Assembly (NCBI RefSeq): GCF_900564155.1
Contig: NZ_LS999839.1
Coordinates: forward strand, 2,043,097 to 2,107,096
Length of the DNA: 64,000 bases
Source: Pedobacter schmidteae
GTDB lineage: Bacteria > Bacteroidota > Bacteroidia > Sphingobacteriales > Sphingobacteriaceae
Direction: 5' to 3'
Below the pieces are notes generated by a model. The model was given only the letters and a program-made list of their open reading frames with translations. It made no database searches and had not been told where the DNA came from. Position numbers and translations under genes: made by a program. Below, one piece after another: positions 26,636-35,735 of the stretch; positions within the stretch are counted from its first letter, which is position 1, and each line of letters begins with the position of its first letter.

Positions 26636-28393
26636 ATGAAACTGAAGTATATAGTATATCTTACAAGCTGCCTTTTCTTGAGTACAACAACTTTTGCCCA
26701 GGATAAAAATGTGAAGTTGCCTGCAAATTGGTATAACCTTGACCTTTTACAGGATGGTTATTTTGGAATTAGTACTGAAAAAGCCTACAAAGAATTACTA
26801 AAGGATAAAAAGCCAAAGGAAAGTATTATTGTAGCGGTAATCGATGGCGGTGTTGAAACTACACATGAGGATTTGAAGGATGTATTGTGGACTAATAAAA
26901 AAGAGATCCCGAATAATGGGATCGATGACGATGGTAATGGTTATGTAGATGATATACATGGTTGGAATTTCATTGGTTCAAAAAAGGGTAATCTGGCCTA
27001 TGATAATTTGGAACTGGTCAGAATTTTTAGAAAATATCAACCAAAATATAGATCTACGATCAAATCGACGGTTTTAGATAGTACTGAGAAAGAAGAATTC
27101 GCACTTTACACAAAAGTAACTGCCGAATTTGGCAAAAAATATGACGATGCTCATCAGTCGTTTGCTGTTATTTCTATTATTAATAAGATGTTGGATTCTG
27201 TAGCTAAGATTCATCATAAGGCAATTCCCACATTGGAAGATATGGAGAATTATAAAGCCGATAGCGAAGAGGAAGAACAATGTAAAAAGATCATAAGAAA
27301 AGGAGCCAGGGAAAGTGGGACTATGGAAAAGTTTCATAAGGAAATGAAAGATGCATATAAGCAATATGATGTGATGTTACGTTATAATCTTAATCCTAAG
27401 TATGATCAGCGTGAGGAACTTGTTGGTGATGATTATGAGAATGCCCGTGAGCGTATTTATGGCAATAACGATGTGGCTGGACCAAATGCCGAGCATGGTA
27501 CACACGTGTCGGGAATTATTGGAGCAAATAGACGAAACAGTATTGGAATAAACGGCGTTGCGGATAATGTTCGTATTATGGCAATAAGAGTGGTACCCGA
27601 GGGTGATGAACGGGATAAGGATGTTGCGAATGGTATTAGATATGCGGTAGACAATGGGGCAAGGGTAATTAACATGAGTTTCGGTAAAAGTTTTAAATGG
27701 AATAAAGAGGTTGTAGATGAGGCTGTGAAGTATGCTGAAGAAAAGGGTGTTTTGCTGGTGCACGCCGCAGGTAATGATAACCAGAATAATGATGTGGAAG
27801 AAAATTACCCAAACAAGTACTATGATAGTCCAGAGGCTATTGCTTACCGAAAAGCGCACAAGAAGCCCGAACGGAACCCATTGGCTGCACTAATACCTAA
27901 TCAAAATCAAATGCAAGGCAATGGCATGGGTAGAAATATGCCTGTAACACTCCCAAAATTTGTTATAGATAGCAATAAGTTTAATTTGCCCCGCGCCAGT
28001 AACTGGATTGAGGTAGGGGCCAGTGCTTATAAAAATGATGCTGGTTTAAAGGCTTCTTTTTCAAACTATGGCAAATACAGTGTAGATGTATTTGCTCCCG
28101 GATTTATGATTAAATCAACAGTTCCGGGCTCTAAATATGAAGAGTTTGATGGTACCAGTATGGCTGCACCAGTGGTTTCTGGTCTGGCGGCGTTGATTTT
28201 AAGTTATTATCCTGATCTCAAACCAAAAGCTGTAAGGGAAATTATTATGAAATCTGTTACAAAAGTGGTACAGAAAGTGAAAAAAGAGAGTGAAGTTGGT
28301 GGAAGTGAAAGAGTGGCTTTTAGAGAATTATGCGTGAGTGGTGGCATAGTAAATGCTTATGAGGCACTAAAACTTGCAGCCCATTATAAGTAA
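26636..28393 (+). CDS. Secreted S8 (subtilisin-like) serine protease
   Basis: A 585-residue exported protease. A signal peptide covers about 1-21 (ends TTTFAQ). The catalytic triad is complete: Asp70 in VAVIDGGVE, His287 in AEHGTHVSG, and Ser508 in FDGTSMAAPVVSG, with oxyanion Asn380 in HAAGND. The Asp-His spacing of about 217 residues is much larger than in subtilisin. The insert (about 115-280) is charged and helical, and a second insert (about 385-450) follows the Asn motif. GIDDDGNGYVDD at 95-106 is an acidic loop common in this subgroup and may bind calcium. No propeptide domain is obvious. It stands alone; a TACTTTTG element at 26546-26553 could be its -7 box. Confidence 0.93.
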   Translation: MKLKYIVYLTSCLFLSTTTFAQDKNVKLPANWYNLDLLQDGYFGISTEKAYKELLKDKKPKESIIVAVIDGGVETTHEDLKDVLWTNKKEIPNNGIDDDGNGYVDDIHGWNFIGSKKGNLAYDNLELVRIFRKYQPKYRSTIKSTVLDSTEKEEFALYTKVTAEFGKKYDDAHQSFAVISIINKMLDSVAKIHHKAIPTLEDMENYKADSEEEEQCKKIIRKGARESGTMEKFHKEMKDAYKQYDVMLRYNLNPKYDQREELVGDDYENARERIYGNNDVAGPNAEHGTHVSGIIGANRRNSIGINGVADNVRIMAIRVVPEGDERDKDVANGIRYAVDNGARVINMSFGKSFKWNKEVVDEAVKYAEEKGVLLVHAAGNDNQNNDVEENYPNKYYDSPEAIAYRKAHKKPERNPLAALIPNQNQMQGNGMGRNMPVTLPKFVIDSNKFNLPRASNWIEVGASAYKNDAGLKASFSNYGKYSVDVFAPGFMIKSTVPGSKYEEFDGTSMAAPVVSGLAALILSYYPDLKPKAVREIIMKSVTKVVQKVKKESEVGGSERVAFRELCVSGGIVNAYEALKLAAHYK

Positions 28394-28519
28394 TTCGAGC
28401 ATCAAAAGAATTTATTGCAGAAATTAGTTTCTTCACAGAATAAACTCAAGTTATCTTCTGGTAATTAAAATGGCAATGGATTTAACATTGATTTAACCTG
28501 GATCCGATAATTTTGTGCT

Positions 28520-29137
28520 GTGGGAGAAACCAGCGATATCGAATTATTCGAACTGATTAAAGAATCAGACTATCCGGCGTTCAACGAACTTTACCGTCGC
28601 TATTGGAAATATATTTATGGTATAGCCTATAAAAAGATAGGAGATAAGGATGATGCTGCTGACTTGACGCAGAACGTTTTTATGGAATTTTACGACAAGC
28701 GGGTAACATTGGAAATCAATATTCCCATAAAAAATTTTCTTCGTACAGCGATGATCTATAAGCTGGCGAAATACTTCCGCTCGCGGGGATTTCAGGAGAA
28801 ACATTATCAGAACTTTCAGCATTTCCTGATGCAGGCCCAGCAATATGAACATTTGGGAGACCCCCAGACCGCACAAGAAAAGGAGTTGGCTTTTGAAGAG
28901 ATGGTAGACCTCGTTTATCAAGCCATTGAGGAAATGCCGGATAAGATGAAAGAAGTATTTCTGATGAGCAGGAGCGGGCAACATTCCATTGCAGAAATTG
29001 CTGAAACACTTAACATCTCCTCCCAAACGGTAAAGAACCAAGTTGGAAAAGCCCATGCAAGGATCAGGTCTATTGCTAAAGAAAATGGGCTGTCGGTAAC
29101 CCAGATGATGGTTTTAGTGTGGTTAATAAATTCTTAA
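28520..29137 (+). CDS. ECF (extracytoplasmic function) RNA polymerase sigma factor
   Basis: Directs RNA polymerase to a small regulon, here probably the receptor genes downstream. The 205 residues contain sigma region 2 (about 18-85, with DAADLTQNVFMEFYDKR) and region 4 (about 130-190, with the helix-turn-helix HSIAEIAETLNISSQTVKNQV). It starts with GTG at 28520, as no earlier ATG exists in frame. The C terminus is short and mildly hydrophobic. It is followed 57 bp later by the FecR gene, so this is the sigma half of a cell-surface signalling pair. Confidence 0.92.
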   Translation: MGETSDIELFELIKESDYPAFNELYRRYWKYIYGIAYKKIGDKDDAADLTQNVFMEFYDKRVTLEINIPIKNFLRTAMIYKLAKYFRSRGFQEKHYQNFQHFLMQAQQYEHLGDPQTAQEKELAFEEMVDLVYQAIEEMPDKMKEVFLMSRSGQHSIAEIAETLNISSQTVKNQVGKAHARIRSIAKENGLSVTQMMVLVWLINS

Positions 29138-29194
29138 CCGAAACTTAACATTTTTTTTGTGGTACTTTTTGCGATTCGTGGATAATGTATGTAG

Positions 29195-30148
29195 ATGCAG
29201 AACAAAAGGAAATTTACGAACGCTTTCAGAAGGTTATTTCGAAAGAAGGCAGACAGGCAGGAAATGGCTTTCTTTGCCCGATGGTTTACCGGGCTCGATC
29301 TTTCAGAGGATCAGGTTTTTCGTGATCGAACGGAAGAGGAAGAGATTGGGAAAAAGATAGAACGAAATCTTTATGAATATATTTTTTCACAGCCTAAGGA
29401 AGAAAAGCCAAGACATCAATTGTGGTGGCTATCGGCTACGGTGGCAGCCTCTGTAATTATTGCTATTGTAGGCCTGCAGTGGTTTATGTCTCCGAAGACG
29501 AAAGATCAGGTTATTTTGTCCCGTATATTGACAGGCAAGGGCCAGCGTAAGATCATTACGCTGGCTGATGGTTCAACTGTATCCCTGAATAGTGCCAGTC
29601 AACTTAGCTTCCCCAAATCCTTTACCGACAGTGTCAGAGAAGTTTTTCTGGAGGGAGAAGCATTTTTTGAAATTGCTCATAACAAACTAAAACCATTCGT
29701 TGTCAAGACAGGAGTACTGAATATCAGGGTTTTGGGGACTACCTTTAATGTGCGCCATTATTTAGCCGACAAGACGATCGGCGTAGTGGTGGCTACCGGA
29801 AAGGTAGGGGTTGGCAAGGGGGACAGTACCATCTCGACATTGGTTCCAGGCGATTATCTTGCTTATGATGTTGCCAGTGGAACTTCGGCGAAATCTGTTG
29901 TCGATCCTAATGAATATACCGGTTGGCAAAAAGGCGAACTGGTATTCAAAAACGAAACACTTTCACAGATCTGTAAAAGACTGGAACGATGGTATGACGT
30001 TGACATAACCATCAAGACTAGTTCATTGAACAGCAAACGGATTACCCTAAAGCAGAAGAACGAAAGCTTGGCAACTGTACTTAAGATGCTTGGAATGGTG
30101 GGCGGATTTGAATATAAAATAAAGGACAGAACTGTTGAGATTTGGTAA
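29195..30148 (+). CDS. FecR-type anti-sigma factor
   Basis: An inner-membrane anti-sigma factor that holds the ECF sigma until the outer-membrane receptor signals. The N-terminal ~80 residues are cytoplasmic and charged, one transmembrane helix follows (about 86-104, WLSATVAASVIIAIVGLQWF), then the periplasmic FecR domain (about 120-225, LADGSTVSLNSASQLSFP, VFLEGEAFFEI). The C-terminal domain (about 245-317) has an STN-like fold of the DUF4974 type, with FKNETLSQICKRLERWYDVDI. Length 317 is normal. It lies between the sigma gene and the TonB receptor. Confidence 0.93.
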   Translation: MQNKRKFTNAFRRLFRKKADRQEMAFFARWFTGLDLSEDQVFRDRTEEEEIGKKIERNLYEYIFSQPKEEKPRHQLWWLSATVAASVIIAIVGLQWFMSPKTKDQVILSRILTGKGQRKIITLADGSTVSLNSASQLSFPKSFTDSVREVFLEGEAFFEIAHNKLKPFVVKTGVLNIRVLGTTFNVRHYLADKTIGVVVATGKVGVGKGDSTISTLVPGDYLAYDVASGTSAKSVVDPNEYTGWQKGELVFKNETLSQICKRLERWYDVDITIKTSSLNSKRITLKQKNESLATVLKMLGMVGGFEYKIKDRTVEIW

Positions 30149-30230
30149 GGGATAATTAAAATAGCAAATCAGCAGAGAAAGGAGATTATGGGATAGGTCA
30201 AAAAAACATTCATTAACCAACAGAAAGAAA

Positions 30231-30260
30231 GGAGCGAAAGAATCTCACCTCTTCCGCTCC
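30231..30260 (+). other. Hairpin in the leader of the TonB-receptor mRNA
   Basis: GGAGCGAAAG and CTTCCGCTCC form a 10-bp stem with one mismatch and a 10-base loop, 54 bp before the receptor ATG. There is no T-run after it, so it is not a terminator. It could affect mRNA stability or translation. The rest of the 30149-30313 gap is featureless. Confidence 0.4.
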
Positions 30261-30313
30261 ATAAGCTTTCATTAATCACTGTGTTACCAACAAAATAATT
30301 ATTTAAAAAAGCT

Positions 30314-33300
30314 ATGTGCAATTCTACAAAAAGAAGTGTAATTAAACTACTATTTTTTATGACGAGATTAACTTTTCTGGTTACCGTAGTCACCCTCACT
30401 TTTGTGGGGACGATATTGGCGTCAGACGTAAAATCTCAAAACCTTAAAGGGGTTAAAATCCGTGTTGCCTCCAAAAGTGCGGTCCTAAGGGACATTCTGA
30501 CTGACCTGGAAAAGCAGTCGGGATTTAGTTTTGTCTATTCAGAAGATATTGGAGATATTTCCGGTGTAATACAATCAGACAAAAGCTCAACGCTTTATGA
30601 GCTGCTAAAAGACATAGGCGCACAAAAGGGAGTTCATTTTAGCCAGGAGGGCCATTTGATTGCGGTACTGAAATTACCACCTATGCAAAAGCCAGGACGG
30701 ATTTCTGGTAAAATTGTAGATGACAAGGGCGAGGTACTGCCCGGTGCATCTGTCAAAATAACTGAAAATGGAAAGGTGACACAAAGTAATGTTGATGGGA
30801 GCTACCAGTTCAGCTTAAATCCGGGCATCTATACCCTGGAGGTAAGTTACATTTCATTCCAGCCCAAACGTATTACCGAGGTAGAGGTTAGCGCAGGACA
30901 ATTGACTACGCTTAATATTGTACTAAATGCGGCAACCCGGAGTTTAGACCAGGTTGTCGTTACCGGAACTTTCAAGACTGAAAGTGTCAAAGCCCTTTAT
31001 GCACGTCAGAAGAACGATGCAGGTATTTCAAATGGCATCAGTCGCGAGCAGATTTCGGCCCTGCCGGATAAAAATATCGGTGAGACCCTGAAACGTATCT
31101 CGGGGGTAAGTACCACTGACAACCGTAGGGTTGTGGTGCGTGGTATTGCCGAACGTTATAATCTGGCAATGATGGATGGGGCTATACTGCCCAGCACTGA
31201 TGTGCAGGTACGGGACTTTGAATTTGACATTATTCCGAGCAATTTGGTAGATAATGTGGTTGTTTCCAAAACAGCCACCCCTGACATGAGTTTTGGTTTT
31301 GGTGGTGGATTGGTTCAGGTGAACACCATGGCCATACCTAACCGGGATTTTATTTCCTTTAGTATTGGGAGCAAGTACATCAATGGCAGCACCGGTAAGG
31401 ATTTTTTGGGATATGGACGTGGAAAAAATGACTACCTGGGCTTTGATGATGGTGGTAGAAATCACTTTCCAAAAGATATTTTAACTTTTACGCAGTCAAA
31501 CTACAACCCTACCAACCCCGCCAGTACTTCACCGCCTGCTGGGATCCAAAAGATTACCCCGGAAATGATAGCAGCTCAGAACAAAAGGATAGGAGGAACG
31601 GAAAGGTTAGGAACACGTATTTATCAGGCGGCTCCGGGCCAGAACTATCAGTTCAGTTTGGGCCGGAGCTATGAGATGAAGAATAGCCGTTTCGGTTTTG
31701 TGGGGTCGCTGAGCTATCGCAATGAGCAATCGACAGACGATATCCAACATTTTGAGCGTGGCAATTTTAACAAGTCTAGTGATAATATCTATGATCCAGT
31801 CACTCACAAGGAATTAAAGGAGTCGACAGCTAACCAATACAATTTTACTACCAGTTTGGGGGCATTGGTCAACCTGGGTTGGAACAGTAAGCATCATAAA
31901 TTTAGCCTGCGCAATTTTTATTCAAGGGCATTAGCTAATCAGTTCTTCCGTGTATCGGGTTGGGGAGAAAGCCTGGGGTTTAACGATAATCCCGCGGTTA
32001 ACGAATATGACCGACCGAAATTTACCAGCCTTTTGCAAAACCGTATTACCGGCGAGCATACTTTCGGTAAGTTTAGGGTTGATTGGGGTGTAGCCCGTAA
32101 TAGTGTGAACAATCATGAACAGGATGCCGTAGACGCCACTTTGACGCCTATTAAGGCACTAAATGGCGTCAGTTACAACTATCTGCCTGGAGGCGGCAAG
32201 GCCAATCCAGGTCCATTGAGCCGATCGTCCTACAAATATGTTGAAAGCAATTGGGCAGCTGATGTGGCCTTGAGCTACAGGTTTAATGTTGGAAAGCTTG
32301 CGCAGACATTCAAAACGGGCTATCAGTATCTGGACAAAAAAGGTGATTTCGCCTGGAATGTGTTGCCAATTGGTGTGGCTTTAGGTTTTAATGATAGTCA
32401 TAAGCCGATACAGGAATGGAACGTAAATTTTGCCGATCCGCTACGTGACCTGTACTACTATCCGTCAGATTTCAACAACAATAATTATAGTGGCCGGAAC
32501 AACAACCAGGCGGGGTATGCGATGATGGATAGTCGTTTTAGCAACTGGATTCGCCTGGTGTGGGGCATCAGGGGAGAGTACTACAAATATGAAAAGATAA
32601 AGAATGCCAGTTCAGATAAAGCAGGGCAGGGCGAGCTGGACAATCTGGAAATCAGACGTTATGTAGATCCGGAAACGGGAAATCTGGTACATCAGACCCA
32701 CGACGCAAGTGCCGACGAAAAAAAATGGCAGTATCTACCTTCGGCAAATCTTACCATTACACCAGCTGCCAATTTCAACATACGGGCCTCTTATGCCAAA
32801 TCGGCTATCAGGCCTGCGCTGATTGAAAATTCGAGCTTTGCACGTTTCAATTATCTCTATGGACGCATACAGCGCAATACGGGGGTAGTTTCTACCATCA
32901 TTTCTCATTATGACATGCGACTGGAATGGTATCCTTCTGCGGGCGAGGTGATCTCTGTAGGTTATTTCAAAAAGCACTTTAAAAATCCCGTTGAAATGTA
33001 CCTGGACATTACCAACACCAGTGGTGCAATAGATTTGCTTACGGCCAACTCCGACTATGCCAATGTGAGGGGATGGGAGTTTGATCTGCGTAAGAGTCTG
33101 GGGTTTATTCATAATGGCTGGGCATTTTTGGGAAATATCTATTTCAGCGGAAACCTCACCTTGCAGAATTCGGAAGTACAGGCAAGTGCATTTCGATACG
33201 CTACAATGGGATCTGGCAATGATAAAGATGGTAAAACCTATGCTTATCGTACTAAAACCTATCTAAAAGAAAAGCGACCGCTATATGGACAGGTACCGGT

Positions 33301-33751
33301 ATTGTACAATATGGGGCTACAATATGTGGGAGAACGTTTGAGCGCAAATATTGCCTTTAACCATTCTGGCTATAAAACCTTTACTGTGGGGATGCAGCCC
33401 CAATACTCGGAAATTGAACGACCACGTAATCAGCTGGATGCACAGTTAAGCTACAAGTTTCTAAAAAGCAGGAAGCTGGAGACCAGGCTAAATATGAGTA
33501 ACCTTCTCAATAGTCCTTACCGCTTCTTTATCAATTCTGAAGATACCTATAAAACAAAACCGGGGGCAAGTATCATGACGATGAAGGAATTTTCGGATGT
33601 ATATGAATGGAAATTTGGGTTTTCGGATAAATATGAAAAAGGTTATTATGAGCCTTCTAAAGATGGAACGGTGAAGCGTATAGGTGATACCGATACTTTT
33701 ATCCGTAAGGTAGGGAGCGCATTCAGCCTCAGTTTATCCTATAATTTTTAA
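30314..33751 (+). CDS. TonB-dependent outer-membrane receptor with STN signalling domain
   Basis: A 1,145-residue outer-membrane transporter. Order: signal sequence (about 1-42, cut near VKSQ), STN domain (about 45-115), carboxypeptidase-regulatory-like domain (about 128-212, GRISGKIVDDKGEVLPGASV), plug domain (about 213-350, starting DQVVVTG and with QISALPDKNIGETLKRISGV), then a 22-strand barrel ending in an aromatic residue (SLSYNF). The STN domain with ECF sigma and FecR directly upstream implies substrate-triggered transcription. No SusD-like gene follows, and the plug resembles the TonB-Xanth-Caul group rather than classical SusC. The substrate is unknown. Confidence 0.92.
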   Translation: MCNSTKRSVIKLLFFMTRLTFLVTVVTLTFVGTILASDVKSQNLKGVKIRVASKSAVLRDILTDLEKQSGFSFVYSEDIGDISGVIQSDKSSTLYELLKDIGAQKGVHFSQEGHLIAVLKLPPMQKPGRISGKIVDDKGEVLPGASVKITENGKVTQSNVDGSYQFSLNPGIYTLEVSYISFQPKRITEVEVSAGQLTTLNIVLNAATRSLDQVVVTGTFKTESVKALYARQKNDAGISNGISREQISALPDKNIGETLKRISGVSTTDNRRVVVRGIAERYNLAMMDGAILPSTDVQVRDFEFDIIPSNLVDNVVVSKTATPDMSFGFGGGLVQVNTMAIPNRDFISFSIGSKYINGSTGKDFLGYGRGKNDYLGFDDGGRNHFPKDILTFTQSNYNPTNPASTSPPAGIQKITPEMIAAQNKRIGGTERLGTRIYQAAPGQNYQFSLGRSYEMKNSRFGFVGSLSYRNEQSTDDIQHFERGNFNKSSDNIYDPVTHKELKESTANQYNFTTSLGALVNLGWNSKHHKFSLRNFYSRALANQFFRVSGWGESLGFNDNPAVNEYDRPKFTSLLQNRITGEHTFGKFRVDWGVARNSVNNHEQDAVDATLTPIKALNGVSYNYLPGGGKANPGPLSRSSYKYVESNWAADVALSYRFNVGKLAQTFKTGYQYLDKKGDFAWNVLPIGVALGFNDSHKPIQEWNVNFADPLRDLYYYPSDFNNNNYSGRNNNQAGYAMMDSRFSNWIRLVWGIRGEYYKYEKIKNASSDKAGQGELDNLEIRRYVDPETGNLVHQTHDASADEKKWQYLPSANLTITPAANFNIRASYAKSAIRPALIENSSFARFNYLYGRIQRNTGVVSTIISHYDMRLEWYPSAGEVISVGYFKKHFKNPVEMYLDITNTSGAIDLLTANSDYANVRGWEFDLRKSLGFIHNGWAFLGNIYFSGNLTLQNSEVQASAFRYATMGSGNDKDGKTYAYRTKTYLKEKRPLYGQVPVLYNMGLQYVGERLSANIAFNHSGYKTFTVGMQPQYSEIERPRNQLDAQLSYKFLKSRKLETRLNMSNLLNSPYRFFINSEDTYKTKPGASIMTMKEFSDVYEWKFGFSDKYEKGYYEPSKDGTVKRIGDTDTFIRKVGSAFSLSLSYNF

Positions 33752-33773
33752 TATCAATCAAAACTTTAGAACA

Positions 33774-34565
33774 ATGAAATTGAACAAACAATATCTGGCC
33801 TGTTTGAGCATTATACTGCTTGCACTAGCTTCCTGTAAAAAGGGAAATCAAGAATTCGTCTATAAAAATGAACTGTTTCCTGTTAGCTTGACGGGATATA
33901 ATGGAAGCAGCGAAGAGCTGCTCATAAAACTGGGTGACTTTGATTTACCAATTCCACTATCGGCCAATTCCAGCTTTGCGCAAAGTAATGCCTATATCTT
34001 TAAAGCGGGTGAAGAGAAATTGAAACTTACAGTTAGTGAAAAAAACACAGGAAAGCAGGTGCTGGAAAAGGAATTGAAGAAAACAGATGGCACTGCTAAT
34101 GTAAACTTTTTATATATGGACGGCCGAATTGGTCCAATGCCGGCTAAGCCCGCTGTTGAAAATGACAAGGTCACTTTGATTTATATGTTCCAGCCCACAT
34201 TGAGCAACTATAGTGAGCCGGTTGATTTTGTGATGGGTAAATATTACCTTGTACCACAGGTGTTTGAAGAGGTAGCCAGGGCAAAAAATGTGAAGCCATA
34301 TGAATTTTGCGCACCTGTAAGCCTGCCAACTTTTGCTACCGGGAGGCAAGATTATAATGGGGTAATTACATCAGTTTCATTTATTGTCCGTATTTGTAAG
34401 GCTGGTACCAATATACCCTATACCGACGGGACGGCCTACACCTGGAATGCATTGTCATCCTCGGCACCGAAACCTGCTGCATCAATAGCATCTTCCAAAC
34501 TCTATATCTTTTCTGAAGCTCCGAATGGAAATACGATGAGTTTTTTTACACGCTTAGCACTATAA
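33774..34565 (+). CDS. Lipoprotein of unknown function, paralogue 1
   Basis: A type II signal peptide ends in the lipobox LASC (mature Cys21), followed by KKGNQ. The mature part begins with a short beta-rich domain: LTGYNGSSEELLIKLGDFD resembles the start of the next gene (ISGYNIGNAELEVSIDE), so the two lipoproteins share a domain of about 100 residues. The C-terminal half differs. It starts 22 bp after the TonB receptor and so takes the place that SusD usually has. Likely a surface or periplasmic accessory to the receptor; no known motif. Confidence 0.82.
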   Translation: MKLNKQYLACLSIILLALASCKKGNQEFVYKNELFPVSLTGYNGSSEELLIKLGDFDLPIPLSANSSFAQSNAYIFKAGEEKLKLTVSEKNTGKQVLEKELKKTDGTANVNFLYMDGRIGPMPAKPAVENDKVTLIYMFQPTLSNYSEPVDFVMGKYYLVPQVFEEVARAKNVKPYEFCAPVSLPTFATGRQDYNGVITSVSFIVRICKAGTNIPYTDGTAYTWNALSSSAPKPAASIASSKLYIFSEAPNGNTMSFFTRLAL

Positions 34566-34575
34566 CAACCAAACA

Positions 34576-35334
34576 ATGAGACAAATCATTATAAATATTA
34601 GAAAAGTACTTTTTTTCGCTATGTTATTATTGGGACTGGTTTCCTGCAATAAAGAAAAAGAGTTTACCAAGGCTATTGACATCCAGATCAGTGGTTATAA
34701 CATAGGCAATGCTGAACTTGAGGTGTCGATAGATGAGGTAGCTTACGATAAGTTTAAGATTCAACCAAATAGCTTAGTCAATTTTGGTAAAGTCCACACT
34801 TATCCCTCCCATCAAAATCAGGCTTCATTAAAGGTAAAAGATATTATTTCGGGAAAAGAAGTTTTTCATCAGCAGTTGAGTTTAAACAACAATGAACTTG
34901 AGGTGTTTTTTCCCCTTGTCCTGATAAATGGCAGCCTGCTGGAAATAAAACCTCCTGCATCTGAGCCTTCTACCAATAGGATGGCTTTTTACATCTATTA
35001 TCCCGAAAGTAACGATGCGATAGACATTTTCCTTAAAGACAAAGATGGGAAAATTTCATACCTGGCCAAAAACGTACAACCTTCCAAGTGGGGTTACGTA
35101 GATTATTTGACTGCCGAAGAATTCAATGATCCCCAAAACACCTTGAGGCTGCACTTTACCAAGTCGGGCACAACAGACCAATGGGCGTTTAAGGATAGCG
35201 AGCAAATGAGTAAGTCGCCAGTAGGTACGCTTCTTCTTCCAGGTTTCGCAGAGAAAGGTCGGGTCTGTACATACTTTGTTACGCCGGGCTCCAATCAATT
35301 GGATGTTGTCCGTTTGTTTAAGGGTGCAAAGTAA
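34576..35334 (+). CDS. Lipoprotein of unknown function, paralogue 2
   Basis: The N terminus is a signal peptide with lipobox LVSC (Cys25) and NKEKE after it. The N-terminal ~100 residues resemble those of the preceding lipoprotein, including the SGYN...EL.VSI segment and a conserved order of short strands. It lies 10 bp downstream of that gene and is the last gene of the sigma-regulated cluster. The C-terminal part (about 125-252) shows no known family. Confidence 0.82.
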   Translation: MRQIIINIRKVLFFAMLLLGLVSCNKEKEFTKAIDIQISGYNIGNAELEVSIDEVAYDKFKIQPNSLVNFGKVHTYPSHQNQASLKVKDIISGKEVFHQQLSLNNNELEVFFPLVLINGSLLEIKPPASEPSTNRMAFYIYYPESNDAIDIFLKDKDGKISYLAKNVQPSKWGYVDYLTAEEFNDPQNTLRLHFTKSGTTDQWAFKDSEQMSKSPVGTLLLPGFAEKGRVCTYFVTPGSNQLDVVRLFKGAK

Positions 35335-35353
35335 TATTGGACGGTTTTTTATT

Positions 35354-35385
35354 TGAAGCTCCGAACCTTAGTTTCGGAGCTTTAG
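35354..35385 (+). terminator. Hairpin after the lipoprotein genes
   Basis: AAGCTCCGAA and TTCGGAGCTT pair around a six-base loop, 20 bp after the stop. The T-run after it is poor, so termination strength is uncertain. From here to 35535 I see no gene. Confidence 0.6.
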
Positions 35386-35535
35386 GTAACCTTCTAAGAT
35401 TTGTGTCATTTGATGTGCCAAATGAAGGAGATTTAGTTTGGATACCTCAGAAAAGATGATTTGATTTTTATATTCTCTCATGAACCCATAGCACTCCTGA
35501 TATCTAAATTGCTGTTTTAAGCTGTTTAGGATATA

Positions 35536-35571
35536 AAAAAAGCCTTTAGGTGTAATCTAAAGGCTTTTTTT
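35536..35571. terminator. Hairpin at repeat copy A
   Basis: AAAGCCTTTAG and CTAAAGGCTTT pair around GTGTAAT, with A-run before and T-run after, so it can work in both directions. Similar hairpins stand just before repeat copies B and C. Confidence 0.8.
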
Positions 35572-35576
35572 AATGT

Positions 35577-35697
35577 AGAGAGGAGCGGCAATATGTCGAA
35601 CTTTTATGAGCATTGCGAAGCGGTAGTAAATTTTGAAAAAGCCATCAAAAGTAAAGTTGAAGGACAGTATCGCCAAAAAGCCGGATATGTTAAATAG
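35577..35697 (+). repeat. Island boundary repeat, copy A (left end of island 1)
   Basis: One of three related ~110 bp blocks (others at 53884 and 63498). The best-conserved core is tgtcgaacttttatgagcat followed by tgcgaagc. It stands at the junction between core genes and the defence genes and directly follows a hairpin. I interpret it as an attachment-site duplicate left by integration; this is inference. Confidence 0.7.
35593..35697 (+). CDS. Conserved 34-aa peptide, copy A
   Basis: ATG to TAG encodes MSNFYEHCEAVVNFEK followed by 18 more residues. The same frame is kept in copies B and C, and most base changes among the copies are synonymous or conservative (E/D, V/I, K/R), which suggests coding constraint. 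No function is known. It could also be the preserved 3' end of an ancestral target gene. Confidence 0.5.
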   Translation: MSNFYEHCEAVVNFEKAIKSKVEGQYRQKAGYVK

Positions 35698-35735
35698 TAT
35701 CGTACCAAACTTGTTGTTCTACCAAACTCTGGGGT

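Noticed and set aside
30314..33751. Classical SusC of a polysaccharide utilisation locus
   Set aside because: No SusD, glycoside hydrolase or sugar-binding gene follows, and the plug motif is of another TonB-receptor group.
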